Assembly: GCF_000733125.1 (NCBI RefSeq)
Contig: NZ_JPHU01000019.1
Coordinates: 1-36,623, forward strand
DNA from: Parvularcula oceani
GTDB lineage: Bacteria > Pseudomonadota > Alphaproteobacteria > Caulobacterales > Parvularculaceae
Length of the DNA: 36,623 nucleotides
Direction of reading: 5' to 3'
Part shown: positions 1 through 7,550 of the stretch, piece after piece
Position numbering within the stretch: the stretch's first letter is position 1
Layout: every line of letters begins with the position of its first letter
Translations under genes and position numbers: made by a program
The notes under the pieces: generated by a model
Database searches by the model: none
The model's input: only the letters and a program-made list of their open reading frames with translations
What the model was told of the DNA's origin: nothing

Positions 1-339
1 TTCGCGATCCTCTACCGCTACGCACCGGATCGCGACGAGCCGCGCTGGTCCTGGATCACGCCCGGCGCCATTCTCGGCGTCGTCCTCTGGCTCCTCGGCT
101 CCGTTGGCTTTTCCGTCTATGTCTCGAACTTCGCCAGCTATAACGAAACCTATGGCACGCTCGGCGGCGCGATCGTCCTCCTGATGTGGCTGTTCCTGAC
201 CTGCTTTGTTGTGCTGCTCGGCGCCGAAATCAACGCGGAGCTCGAGCGCCAGACGAAGAAGGATACCACCAGAGGACCTGGTGAGCCTCTCGGCCAGCGG
301 GGCGCTCATGCAGCGGATACTGTTGGCGAGGAGAGTTAG
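1..339 (+). CDS. YihY/BrkB family inner-membrane protein, C-terminal part
   Basis: The gene enters from the left edge in frame 1 and stops with TAG at 337-339, leaving 112 residues. The visible part has two hydrophobic spans separated by the conserved YihY segment 'YNETYGTLGGAIVLLMWLF', then a polar tail after 'LLGAEINAELERQ'. This matches the last two membrane helices of the YihY/virulence factor BrkB family (formerly called RNase BN). Proteins of this family are polytopic inner-membrane proteins of unsettled function. The N-terminal helices lie outside the window. The family assignment is firm; nothing in the sequence says what it transports or binds. Confidence 0.9.
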   Translation, partial: FAILYRYAPDRDEPRWSWITPGAILGVVLWLLGSVGFSVYVSNFASYNETYGTLGGAIVLLMWLFLTCFVVLLGAEINAELERQTKKDTTRGPGEPLGQRGAHAADTVGEES

Positions 340-371
340 GTTCGGAACCCTTTGGCCTGCCGCCTTTTGGT

Positions 372-392
372 TGGTCCGAGCGATATGTTCGG
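372..392 (+). repeat. Solo terminal repeat of an IS3-type element (remnant)
   Basis: The 21 bases share TGGTCCG, a five-base gap and TATGTTCGG with the left terminal repeat of the IS3 element at 24191 in this window. That is 16 matches in 21 aligned bases, all outside the gap. No transposase sequence adjoins it. It lies in the 264-bp gap between the YihY gene and the histidine kinase. It is probably the scar of a lost IS3 copy, but a chance match cannot be excluded. Confidence 0.45.
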
Positions 393-603
393 GTGGCGTC
401 CGTTTGAGGCACTTAGGTTTGTGTTTACCGGCTGCTTGGTGGACTGCTCGAGCCGGTCCCGCCGTGCGGCCCGTCATTCTGCCGTTGCCGCTCCAGCAAG
501 AAAGGCCCGAAGCGCCGCGTCGTGCGGCGGACAGCTGCCTTGCGCGATCCAAGCCCTTCCGCGAGAACGCAGAACCAGCACGGATTTCTCGTTTCGGACC
601 CTC

Positions 604-2406
604 ATGGATAGCACCCGGCCTGCACGTCCCGCTTCCCCGTCCTCAAGTCGCGACGGCTTGCCGGGCTTGCTCGACCAGATCGGTCTCTGGCAGGCGGTCT
701 GCGAGAACGCGACGCTCGCCATGTTCATCACGGATAAGCGCCAGCACTGTATTTACATGAACCCCGCTGCGGAGGCGCTGACCGGCTATTCGCTCGCCGA
801 AACGAAAGGCCGGCCGCTCCACGACGTCGTGCATCACACACGGCCGGACGGCTCACCTCACCCCCTCGAAGAGTGTCCGATCGACCAGGCCTTCCCGGAG
901 AACATGCGCGAGCAGGGCGAGGAGGTCTTCGTTCACAAGGACGGCAGCTTCTATCCCGTCGCCTTCACCGCGAGCCCGCTTCGAGACGACGACGGCCAAC
1001 CGGTTGGGACGATCATCGAGGTGCGCGGCACGGCCGAGGAGATCGCCGCCAAGGACAAGCTCCTTGAGACCGAGCACCGCCTACAGTTCGCACTCTCGGC
1101 AGGGCGCGCCGTCGGCACCTGGGAGTGGGACGTGCCAGGAGACGCGGTCCGGGCGGACAGTCGCTTCGCAAGCCTTTTCGGCATCGCCCCCGAGAAGGCC
1201 GAACGCGGAATGGCGATCGAGACATTCATCGGCTCGATCGACCCACGGGACCGGGAGCGCGTAACGGGCGCCATCTGGCGCGCGCTCGAGACCGGCGAGG
1301 ACTACGAGCAGGAGTACCGTGTCGCCGCGCCGGATGGCAGGGCGGCATGGGTCCTGGCCCGCGGCCGCTGCTTCTACGGCGACGGAGGCCGGCCGGTCAG
1401 CTTCCCTGGTGTCGTCGTCGACATCACGCATCAGAAGGAACAGGCGCTCGAACTCGCCCGCCGCGAGGCGGAGTTTCGGACGATGACCGAGGCCATGCCG
1501 CAGATCGTCTGGGCGACGCGGCCGGACGGCCATCACGACTTCTACAATGCCCGCTGGTACGAGTTCACCGGCGTGCCCGAAGGGTCGACGGACGGCGAGG
1601 GATGGAGCGATCTCTTCCATCCTGATGATCAAGGCGAAGCCTGGCAGCGCTGGCGGCACAGCCTCGCGACCGGAGAGCCCTATGAGGTCGAGTACCGTTT
1701 GCGCCACCACACCGGTGTCTACCGATGGACGATTGGTCGGGCCCTGCCGGTTCGGGACGGAGAGGGCAGCATCGTCCGCTGGCTCGGCACCTGCACCGAT
1801 GTCCACGATCTCAAGCTGGCGAAGGAGCATGCCGACCTGCTCGCCAAGGAGCTGAACCATCGTGTGAAGAACACGCTGCAGACCGTGCAGGCGATCGCCT
1901 CGCATTCGCTGCGCAGGCTGCCTGGGCATGAGACCGCCTATGAGGACTTCATCGGCCGCATTCAGGCGCTGTCCGGCGTTCACAGCCTCCTCACCAAGGC
2001 GGAGTGGCGGCCGACGGATCTTGGGACCGTTCTGCGCCTGGCGCTCACGCCGTTCGGTCTCGACGAGAAGGGCGACGACCGGTTCACGCTGCACGGCCCT
2101 CGCATCGAGCTCGATGCGAAGAAGACGCAGTCTTTCGCCATGGCGCTTCACGAACTGGCGACGAACGCGGCGAAGTATGGCGCTCTCTCGAATCAGGAGG
2201 GAAAGGTGATCGTGACCTGGACCTGCAAGAATGATCAGCTGGCGCTTGAGTGGCGCGAGAGGGGAGGGCCGGCCGTCGAGGAGCCGAAACGCAGAGGGTT
2301 CGGATCGCTCATGCTCACCCGCCTTCTGTCCATGGAGATCCAGGGTGAAATCTCGATCGCCTTCGATAAGGAAGGCGTTGTCTGCCGCATGACCGGCCGG
2401 GTGTGA
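604..2406 (+). CDS. Triple-PAS HWE-family sensor histidine kinase
   Basis: This 600-residue protein has three PAS segments (about 30-147, 158-275 and 290-405) followed by an HWE/HisKA_2 kinase core. The phospho-accepting His is H419 in 'AKELNHRVKNTLQTVQAI'. The N box 'ALHELATNAAKYGAL' has N521, the WxE signature is 'EWRERGG' (W550, E552), and the glycine motif is 'GFGSLM' near 565. No membrane segment is visible, so it is probably a cytosolic sensor, and the PAS domains may bind flavin or another ligand. The frame is open back to 352, but the stretch before 604 looks non-coding and contains an IS-end remnant, so the ATG at 604 is preferred. A receiver gene begins 10 bp after the stop and is the likely partner. 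HWE kinases are typical of alphaproteobacteria. Confidence 0.9.
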   Translation: MDSTRPARPASPSSSRDGLPGLLDQIGLWQAVCENATLAMFITDKRQHCIYMNPAAEALTGYSLAETKGRPLHDVVHHTRPDGSPHPLEECPIDQAFPENMREQGEEVFVHKDGSFYPVAFTASPLRDDDGQPVGTIIEVRGTAEEIAAKDKLLETEHRLQFALSAGRAVGTWEWDVPGDAVRADSRFASLFGIAPEKAERGMAIETFIGSIDPRDRERVTGAIWRALETGEDYEQEYRVAAPDGRAAWVLARGRCFYGDGGRPVSFPGVVVDITHQKEQALELARREAEFRTMTEAMPQIVWATRPDGHHDFYNARWYEFTGVPEGSTDGEGWSDLFHPDDQGEAWQRWRHSLATGEPYEVEYRLRHHTGVYRWTIGRALPVRDGEGSIVRWLGTCTDVHDLKLAKEHADLLAKELNHRVKNTLQTVQAIASHSLRRLPGHETAYEDFIGRIQALSGVHSLLTKAEWRPTDLGTVLRLALTPFGLDEKGDDRFTLHGPRIELDAKKTQSFAMALHELATNAAKYGALSNQEGKVIVTWTCKNDQLALEWRERGGPAVEEPKRRGFGSLMLTRLLSMEIQGEISIAFDKEGVVCRMTGRV

Positions 2407-2416
2407 GAGGGACGGA

Positions 2417-2776
2417 GTGGCTGCGAAGAAGCGGGCGTTCCTGGTCGAGGACGAGCCGATCCTCCTGATGATGCTCGAGACCAGCGTCGAGGCGCTCGGC
2501 TACGAGGTCGCCGACACGGCACACACGCTGGAGGGCGGCCTTCGCACCGTGAACGGTCACGCCCGGTACGACTTCGCCGTCCTCGACGTGAACCTCGGAG
2601 ACGATGCTCGCAGCTTCGAGATCGCAAGGCGCCTTCTCGCGCGCGGCGTCCCTGTCCTCTTCGTGACCGGCTACGGCCGTCAGGGGCTCGAGGGCCAGTT
2701 CCCGGACTGCCCGGTGGTCGAGAAGCCATACACGATGACGAGCTTGAAGGAGGGAATCGCCTCAGCCGGAGGATAG
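2417..2776 (+). CDS. Single-domain response regulator (CheY-like receiver)
   Basis: The protein is 119 residues and consists only of a receiver domain. The acidic pair E11/D12 is in 'VEDEP', the phospho-acceptor D57 is in 'AVLDVNL', T84 is in 'FVTGYG', and the conserved K103 is in 'VVEKPY'. There is no output domain. The start is GTG, placed 10 bp after the kinase stop and preceded by GAGGGACGGA. Stand-alone receivers of this type beside HWE kinases usually serve as phosphate acceptors or relay proteins in alphaproteobacteria. The exact downstream target cannot be read from the sequence. Confidence 0.92.
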   Translation: MAAKKRAFLVEDEPILLMMLETSVEALGYEVADTAHTLEGGLRTVNGHARYDFAVLDVNLGDDARSFEIARRLLARGVPVLFVTGYGRQGLEGQFPDCPVVEKPYTMTSLKEGIASAGG

Positions 2777-2958
2777 CGGTGTGGCGGGAGCTGCGGCGCC
2801 CCTTCCCTCCCGGATAAGGCTCGCATGGATCGATGTGGCAAGATCCCTTGGCGAAAACCACACCTTTGCCCGCCCCCCGAACCGCCGCAGGATGCTAGAC
2901 CGTTCTGACAAAGATCCTTATGTATCAACCTGCTCTCGCCATCGACGTAGACCCGGCT

Positions 2959-3945
2959 GAGGTGGTCCCACTCGTCTGGACAGATTGGCGGCTGGGCTAA
3001 GCTACTTCGGTTTGGGGTTCATGCCGCCAGGTTTCGTAGGGCCAGGAGCGGGGCATGTCCCGCTCCTGGCGTCGTCGTCTCGCCGTAGGCCTCGTCCGGC
3101 GTGAGGCCGTCGAGCCCCGAGTGCGGCCTTCGGGCGTTGTAGTAGCCGATCCAGTCGCGCAGGCCGGCGCGCAGCGCCGACCCGGTCTCGAAGGCATGCA
3201 GGTAGACGCACTCGTACTTCACGGACCGCCAGAGCCGTTCGATGAAGACGTTGTCCATCCAGCGGCCTCGCCCGTCCATGCTGATCCTCACCTCGGCAGC
3301 TCGCAGCACGTCCGTGAAGGCGGAGCCGGTAAACTGGCTGCCCTGATCGGTGTTGAAGATCGCAGGGCGACCGTAGCGCCTTAATGCCTCCTCGAGCGCC
3401 TCTACGCAGGAGTCCGCCGCCATCGTGTTCGACAGGCGCCAGGCGAGTACCTTGCGGCGCGCCCAGTCCATGACGGCGACGAGGTACAAGAAGCCTCGCC
3501 GCATCGGCAGGTAGGTGATGTCCGCGCACCAGACGTGGTCCGGCTTGGTGATCGCCAGATCTTGCAGGAGGTAGGGGTAGACCCGGTGCTCGGGGTGCGG
3601 ATCGCTCGTCCTCGGCCGCTGGTAGATCGGCGAGAGGCCCATCTTCCGCATCAGCCTTCGGACGCGGTGACGGCCGACCGCGTGCCCCTCGCGCATCAGG
3701 TGCCGCGCCATCTGGCGGCTGCCGTACCAAGGCATCTCTAGGAACGCCTCGTCGATCATCCGCATCAGCGCCAGCGTCTCGGCCGCCTCGAGCACCGGCC
3801 GGTAGTAGAACGAGGACCGGCTGACCGACGCCAAGTGGCACTGCACGGCCACTGACAGATGACCGTGCTCCGGATCGATCATTGCCCGCCGCTCGGCCAG
3901 GCTCATCGACCGGACCCTTTGGCCAAAAGTAAGCGTACGCCGACG
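2959..3945 (-). mobile_element. 5'-truncated IS3-family element
   Basis: The element reads on the minus strand. Its 3' end is probably near 2959, where TGAGGTGGTCCCACTCGTCT resembles an IS3-family terminal repeat (TG start, CCC core). Only the orfB part is present. No orfA and no matching opposite terminal repeat are seen before the sequence switches to a permease gene near 3945, so the 5' half is missing. The exact boundaries are inferred. The 182 bp between 2777 and 2959 hold no convincing gene. Confidence 0.6.
3019..3945 (-). pseudogene. IS3 transposase OrfB, N-terminally truncated and fused in frame to a permease fragment
   Basis: The integrase (rve) core is complete. The first Asp is in 'HVWCADITYLPM', the second in 'IFNTDQGSQFTG' and the Glu in 'FIERLWRSVKYE', with the usual 'YYNARRPHSGLDGLTPDEA' tail. 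The HTH_21-like region 'SRSSFYYRP' is also present. Upstream of about residue 'RRTLTFGQRVRSM' the same frame continues into a membrane permease, so no native start or orfA remains. It is counted as a pseudogene because the 5' end and OrfA are lost, though the open frame itself is uninterrupted to 4179. Confidence 0.8.
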
Positions 3946-4190
3946 GAAGATCGCGATGATGATGCCGAGCTCGACCACTAGGTTCGTCGAGGCAAGCAGG
4001 AAGGCAAGCGACGGGACGAGCCCCGCCCCCTTCGCGAACAGCGCGCGCGTGCCTGACAGGGCGGCGAAGCTACACGATGAGCTGATGAAGCCGAAGAAGG
4101 TGCCCAGCGCGACGGACTTCGGCCCTTCCTTGCCCATCGTCTCCTGCATTCGGTCCTCGGTCACAAGGACCTGGATCATCGAGGAGATTA

Positions 4191-5033
4191 GGTTGGGGAC
4201 TCATACGGACCAAGTAGTGACGGCGGCTACGAGCGCGATGGCGCTGAGGTAGTTCCGTGCGAGGCGGTCGTAGCGCGTGGCGATGCGTCGCCAGTTCTTC
4301 AGCCGACAGAAGAGGCGCTCTACGACGTTGCGTCGGGCATAGGCTCTGCGGTCTAGCGGAAACGGTGTCTTCCGCGAGCGGGTGGAGGGGATGACCGCTT
4401 CGGTGCCTCTATCGCGCAGCCAGAAGTGAAGGGCTCTGCATCGTAGGCGCGGTCAGCAAGCATTCGTTTGGAGGGTGCGACCGCACCGACGATCTGCCGG
4501 GCGACGACGATGTCGGAGGCGTTCCCTGGCGTCAGGAGGATGGCGAGCGGTCGGCCGCGATCATCGGCCAGGGCATGGATCTTCGTCGTTCTGCCGCCGC
4601 GCGAACGGCCGATCGCTTCTGCCTCTTTCCCCTTTTTGCTCCCGAGGCGGAGCGGTGGGCCTTCACATGGCTGCTGTCCAAACTGAGCTCGTCCGGCACC
4701 TCCCCAGCCGCCGCCATCTTCGCGAAGGCGCGCTGCCAAATGTCCCGCTGCGACCACCGATTGTAGCGGTTGTAGATCGTGGTCGAGGGTCCGTACTCGG
4801 GCGGGACGTCCCGCCACCGGCAGCCCGTCTTTAGGACGAACAGGATGCCCGAGATCACCCGCCGATCATCGACCCGCGGCTTGCCGGGCTTCCCGTGCGG
4901 CAGGTGCGGATCGAGCGCCTTCCACGCCTCGTCGGACAACCAGAACAGATCGGCCATGGCTCACCTCCACCGACCGAACCCATTCGGCGGCGGAAAGTTC
5001 AACGCCAACAGCAGCCTGTTTGGGTTCCCAACC
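4191..5033 (-). mobile_element. IS5-family element (IS427-like), 843 bp
   Basis: The ends are inverted repeats. GGTTGGGGACTCA at 4191 pairs with GGTTGGGAACCCA read from 5033 on the other strand. TA flanks both sides (4189-4190 and 5034-5035), as expected for the TA/CTAG-targeting IS427 group. It carries one transposase gene in several frames. It abuts the IS630 element directly, sharing the TA at 5034-5035. Confidence 0.88.
4201..4957 (-). pseudogene. IS5/IS427-type transposase with at least two frame changes
   Basis: The start is 'MADLFWLSDEAWKALDPHLP', and the first frame carries the N-terminal domain and 'LSLDSSHVKAHRSASG' with the first Asp. The frame changes near 4650, at an A-rich then G-rich run, into 'GRSRGGRTTKIHALADDRG' and 'MLADRAYDAEPF' with the second Asp. 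It changes again near 4440 into 'NVVERLFCRLKNWRRIATRY', which holds the catalytic Glu, ending with TGA at 4201-4203. The first shift is where IS427-group elements commonly use programmed frameshifting. The second has no such precedent and probably inactivates this copy. Confidence 0.75.
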
Positions 5034-5035
5034 TA

Positions 5036-6181
5036 GTGTCCTGATCGAGAAGTTTCCTACATATCCTTCGAGTTTGGATGTGAGGAGGACATGGCACGCT
5101 ACAAGGTCGTCGAGATCACGCTGTCGGCGGAGGAGCGGGCGGTCTCGAAGCACTGGTCCGTCGTCGGAAGACTGAGCAGTACCTGGCGCAGCGGGCGCGG
5201 ATTGTGCTCCTGGCAGCGGATGGCCTGAGCAACGCTGCGATCGCGCGCGAGGTCGGCACGGACAACCACACGGTCGGCCGCTGGCGGAAGCGGTTCGCAC
5301 AGGGTCGGATGGACGGGCTCTACGACGAGCCCCGGCCAGGCGCGCCGCGGCAGATCGGGGACGAGGAGATCGCCGCAATCATCGCGAAGACGCTGGAGAC
5401 GACCCCGAAGGGCGCGACGCACTGGAGCCTGCGTTCTATGGCGAAGGAGACGGGCTACGCGCCGTCGACGGTGCACCGCATCTGGCAGGCCTTCGGGCTG
5501 CAGCCGCACCGGGCGGAAACCTTCAAACTCTCCACCGACCCTCTGTTCGTGGAGAAGGTCAGGGACATCGTAGGCCTCTACCTGAACCCGCCGGCGCGGG
5601 CTCTGGTGCTGTGCGTGGACGAGAAGTCCCAGATCCAGGCGCTCGAGCGAGAAAAGCCGGTCCTGCCTATGATGCCGGGCATGCCCGAGCGCCGATCGGA
5701 CCGCTACGTCCGGCACGGCACGACATCACTCTTCGCTGCGCTCGATGTGGCCACCGGCGAGGTCGCAGGGCGTTGCTTCTCCCGTCACCGAGCGGTCGAG
5801 TTCGAGCGGTTCCTGAACGAGATCGAGGCTAACGTTCCCAAGGAATTCGACGTCCACGTCGTCATGGACAACGCGTCCTCGCACAAGACCAAGACGATCA
5901 AGGCCTGGTTCGCCCGCCATCCCCGCTGGCACCCGCACTTCACGCCGACCTCATCCTCCTGGATCAATCAGGTGGAACGCTTCTTCTCTGCCCTCACCGA
6001 GAAGGCGATCCGTCGAGGGGTTCATCGTTCTACGGACGAGCTCCAGCAAGCCATCCACGCCTACATCGACAGCCATAACCAGGACCCCAAACCCTTCCGC
6101 TGGACCAAGTCCGCCGACGACATCCTCGCTGCCGTCAAACGCTTCTGCCTGAAAATGAACGGGAGTTCCGATTCAGGACAC
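5036..6181 (+). mobile_element. IS630-family element, 1146 bp
   Basis: The terminal repeats begin GTGTCCTGA at 5036 and, on the opposite strand, at 6181. TA flanks both sides (5034-5035 and 6182-6183), as expected for the IS630/Tc1/mariner group. It carries one transposase gene on the plus strand. It sits against the IS5 copy at 4191-5033, and together they interrupt the DUF318 permease gene. Confidence 0.9.
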
Positions 6182-6184
6182 TAG
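5204..6184 (+). CDS. IS630-family transposase
   Basis: The 326-residue frame starts at a GTG. It has a winged-helix N-terminus ('LSNAAIAREVGTDNHTVGRW'), then the DDE domain with Asp in 'LVLCVDEKSQIQ', Asp in 'DVHVVMDNASSHKT' and Glu in 'SSWINQVERFFSALTEKA'. A more natural start is the ATG at 5091 ('MARYKVVEITLSAEERAV') after a GAGGAG ribosome site, but that frame runs off near 5142. The continuation 'LEALVRRRKTEQYLAQRAR' lies in the frame of the main body. So the gene is either frameshifted by one base near 5142 or translated from the internal GTG. The stop overlaps the right end of the element. Confidence 0.8.
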   Translation: MLLAADGLSNAAIAREVGTDNHTVGRWRKRFAQGRMDGLYDEPRPGAPRQIGDEEIAAIIAKTLETTPKGATHWSLRSMAKETGYAPSTVHRIWQAFGLQPHRAETFKLSTDPLFVEKVRDIVGLYLNPPARALVLCVDEKSQIQALEREKPVLPMMPGMPERRSDRYVRHGTTSLFAALDVATGEVAGRCFSRHRAVEFERFLNEIEANVPKEFDVHVVMDNASSHKTKTIKAWFARHPRWHPHFTPTSSSWINQVERFFSALTEKAIRRGVHRSTDELQQAIHAYIDSHNQDPKPFRWTKSADDILAAVKRFCLKMNGSSDSGH

Positions 6185-6391
6185 ATAGCCGAAGCCGAAC
6201 GCCCAGAACGCCGTCCAGAAGAGTCCCAGCGCCGTATTCGCGCTCTCGTGCCAGGTCTGTAGGAAGCCGCCGTCCATCTGTCGCTCTGGTCCGAGCCTAG
6301 CTCGGTTCGGAAGTTTTTCAGGATACGGCCCGGCTGAACGAACCCGCGAACATTGCGGCCCAGGGTCCAATCGTACCTCCGATCGGACCGA

Positions 6392-6410
6392 AGCCCGCCT
6401 AAAGCGGGCT
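6392..6410 (-). terminator. Hairpin downstream of the CusF-like gene
   Basis: AGCCCGC and GCGGGCT form a perfect 7-bp stem around a CTAAA loop. It lies 22 bp past the stop of the minus-strand copper-binding protein gene, where a terminator is expected. There is no clear T-tract, so it may be a weak terminator or an mRNA-stabilising hairpin. Confidence 0.5.
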
Positions 6411-6432
6411 CAGCCTCGGCATGCGGCGGGGA

Positions 6433-6921
6433 CTAGTCCTCTATGGTTTCCGCGTCGGACGAGGCGCTCGTGCCCGGCATCTTCTCGCCCTTCATGTCCA
6501 TGCAACCCATCTTCCGCATGTGCTTCGCGTCGCAAATCATACGGATCTCGAGATCGCCATCATCGGCTTTAGCCAGCATGAAATGAACGTCATCGCCGAC
6601 CTCCAGTTCGGAGAGGTCGACCTTCTCAGCGACCTCGAAGAGCATCGCCATGGCCGGCATGCCGAACTTCTCGATCGGCTCGTGGTCGAGAAGGATGCGC
6701 CCCTCGTCGACATCGATCTCTTCGATGACACCCACCCCCATGGCGGCGTCCTTCATCATGGACATGTCCTCCATCATGCCGTCCATCATCGGCATGTTGT
6801 CCATCATCTGCCCGCGATCTCCGTCACCTGGGTCTTGCTGAAAGGCGCCTGCGCTGCCGATAGCGAGAAGGGCTGCTGAAGAAGCGCCGAGCGCGATAGT
6901 GCGCACCTTGTAATTGTTCAT
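6433..6921 (-). CDS. Periplasmic Met-rich CusF-like copper-binding protein
   Basis: The protein is 162 residues with a Sec signal peptide (about 1-26, ending 'AIGSAGA'). A Met-rich segment follows (residues 39-61, such as 'MMDNMPMMDGMMEDMSMM'), then a CusF_Ec-type small barrel from about 62 to 130. In the barrel, H80 ('LLDHEPI'), M91 and M93 ('MPAMAMLF') match the CusF Cu(I) ligands. The CusF Trp is replaced by M88. A C-terminal segment adds 'CDAKHMRKMGCMDMKGEKM', with two Cys and more Met. It probably binds Cu(I)/Ag(I) in the periplasm as a chaperone or buffer. The RBS AAGGA lies 7 nt before the ATG. No Cus efflux pump is present nearby, so it is either a solo buffer or the survivor of a broken locus. 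Confidence 0.85.
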   Translation of the reverse strand: MNNYKVRTIALGASSAALLAIGSAGAFQQDPGDGDRGQMMDNMPMMDGMMEDMSMMKDAAMGVGVIEEIDVDEGRILLDHEPIEKFGMPAMAMLFEVAEKVDLSELEVGDDVHFMLAKADDGDLEIRMICDAKHMRKMGCMDMKGEKMPGTSASSDAETIED

Positions 6922-7163
6922 TTCTGATCCTTTCTATCGCCGGTTTATGCATCCAGGCGATGGTTTAGAACTCAATGGCAACCTGAACAGAGTGAGGGCG
7001 TCTTGTGCTATCTAAGCAAGATCATGTGCGTTCGATCGGATGGTTGCCGAACGGCTTCACTGCGGACGGTACTCAAGTCGCAGACCCGACACGTTTCGCC
7101 ATGATCGACCCCGAAGCCCGATCCGCCCGCCATGCAGAGGCCGGCGGGTCGGGACGCTCGCGG

Positions 7164-7265
7164 TCAGGGACAGATCGGGCAGTTCGCCAGTGTGGTCATG
7201 GCGAAGGCCGCGGCAGGAAGGGCAGCGATGCCCGTACCCAGGAGGATTGCGAATCTCTTCTTCAT
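7164..7265 (-). CDS. 33-residue secreted Cys-pair peptide behind a mer-type operator
   Basis: The ATG at 7265 opens a 33-residue frame that starts 'MKKRFAILLGTGIAALPAAA' and ends '...TLANCPICP'. The first 22 or so residues form a clean Sec signal peptide (KKR, hydrophobic core, AAAFA). A GGAG ribosome site sits 6 nt before the ATG. The gene is the first one downstream of the mer-type dyad at 7302-7321, about 30 nt after a possible -10. The mature product would be about 11 residues with a CPIC pair that could bind a thiophilic metal. It may be a real small metal-binding peptide or the first codons of a lost merP-like gene, since MerP has a signal peptide and a CxxC. No further MerP sequence follows the stop. 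Confidence 0.55.
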   Translation of the reverse strand: MKKRFAILLGTGIAALPAAAFAMTTLANCPICP

Positions 7266-7293
7266 TTCGTGCTCCATTTTGAACGGTACAGCC

Positions 7294-7325
7294 TACTTGC
7301 GCTCCGTACCATGGTACGGAGTCAA
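7294..7325 (-). promoter_or_regulatory. MerR-type promoter/operator with perfect 20-bp dyad
   Basis: CTCCGTACCATGGTACGGAG at 7302-7321 is a perfect palindrome and matches the mer operator half-sites (CTCCGTAC/GTACGGAG). On the minus strand a -35 TTGACT (7325-7320) overlaps it at the expected place. The -10 would be GCAAGT or CAAGTA after a 19- or 20-bp spacer, the long spacing that MerR-family activators require. It points to the 33-residue peptide gene. The TGA stop of the merR remnant lies inside the -35 box. Confidence 0.8.
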
Positions 7326-7534
7326 CCCGCTTTCTTCACCTCTCCGGTCAAGGCATCAAGGATGGTGCAACGGGCGATCGGCGCGTCTCGCGGGCACTCT
7401 CTGGCGAGGTCCTTGAGCGCAGCGCGCATGCGCTCTAACCGGGCGATCTTCGATTCGACGCCTCTCAAGACAGTCATCGTGCGCCCGCGGACGTCTTCGC
7501 AGGTGGCATCCGGATCTGAAGTGTTTGGGTCTGG
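7322..7534 (-). pseudogene. merR: merR Hg(II)-responsive regulator, C-terminal remnant
   Basis: The frame translates to 70 residues from the IS3 boundary to the TGA at 7322-7324, including 'SKIARLERMRAALKDLA', the MerR dimerisation helix. Three Cys occur in 'DATCEDV', 'LARECPRD' and 'IARCTIL', with spacings of 35 and 9. These equal the C82-C117-C126 spacings of the mercuric MerR metal site, so it was a mercury-type rather than a copper- or zinc-type regulator. The DNA-binding half is missing, cut off by the IS3 element that begins at 7535. It cannot act as a regulator. Confidence 0.8.
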
Positions 7535-7550
7535 TGGTCCGGTCCCAGGG

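Larger units (their letters stand above)
3946..6277 (-). pseudogene. DUF318/ArsP-like permease, split by two ISs and 3'-truncated by a third
   Basis: The gene starts at an ATG at 6275-6277 and reads 'MDGGFLQTWHESANTALGLF' then 'WTAFWAFGFGYL' up to 6182. It resumes at 4190 with 'ISSMIQVLVTEDRMQETMG' and continues through 'SSSCSFAALSGTRALFAKG' and 'LVPSLAFLLAS' to 3946. Removing the IS630, the IS5 and the extra TA copies rejoins the codons exactly as GGC TAT CTA ATC TCC (G-Y-L-I-S). The Ser-Cys-Ser loop and the following helix are typical of the YraQ/DUF318 permeases, a group that includes ArsP organoarsenical exporters. The C-terminal half is lost at the IS3 junction. The real substrate is unknown. 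The gene is certainly non-functional here. Confidence 0.8.

Noticed and set aside
1081-2151. A 356-codon minus-strand frame inside the histidine kinase
   Set aside because: It overlaps a complete kinase with all motifs in the other strand and shows no domain of its own.
2920-3000. A possible gene start reading MYQPALAIDVDPAEVV that runs into the IS3 end
   Set aside because: Only 27 codons before a stop, with no clear ribosome site. The similarity to any family is not evident, so it was not called a truncated gene.
6972-7163. A short minus-strand frame with a CRVC motif between the CPIC peptide and the CusF-like gene
   Set aside because: No ribosome site and no signal or family resemblance, so a chance frame is more likely than a second metal peptide.
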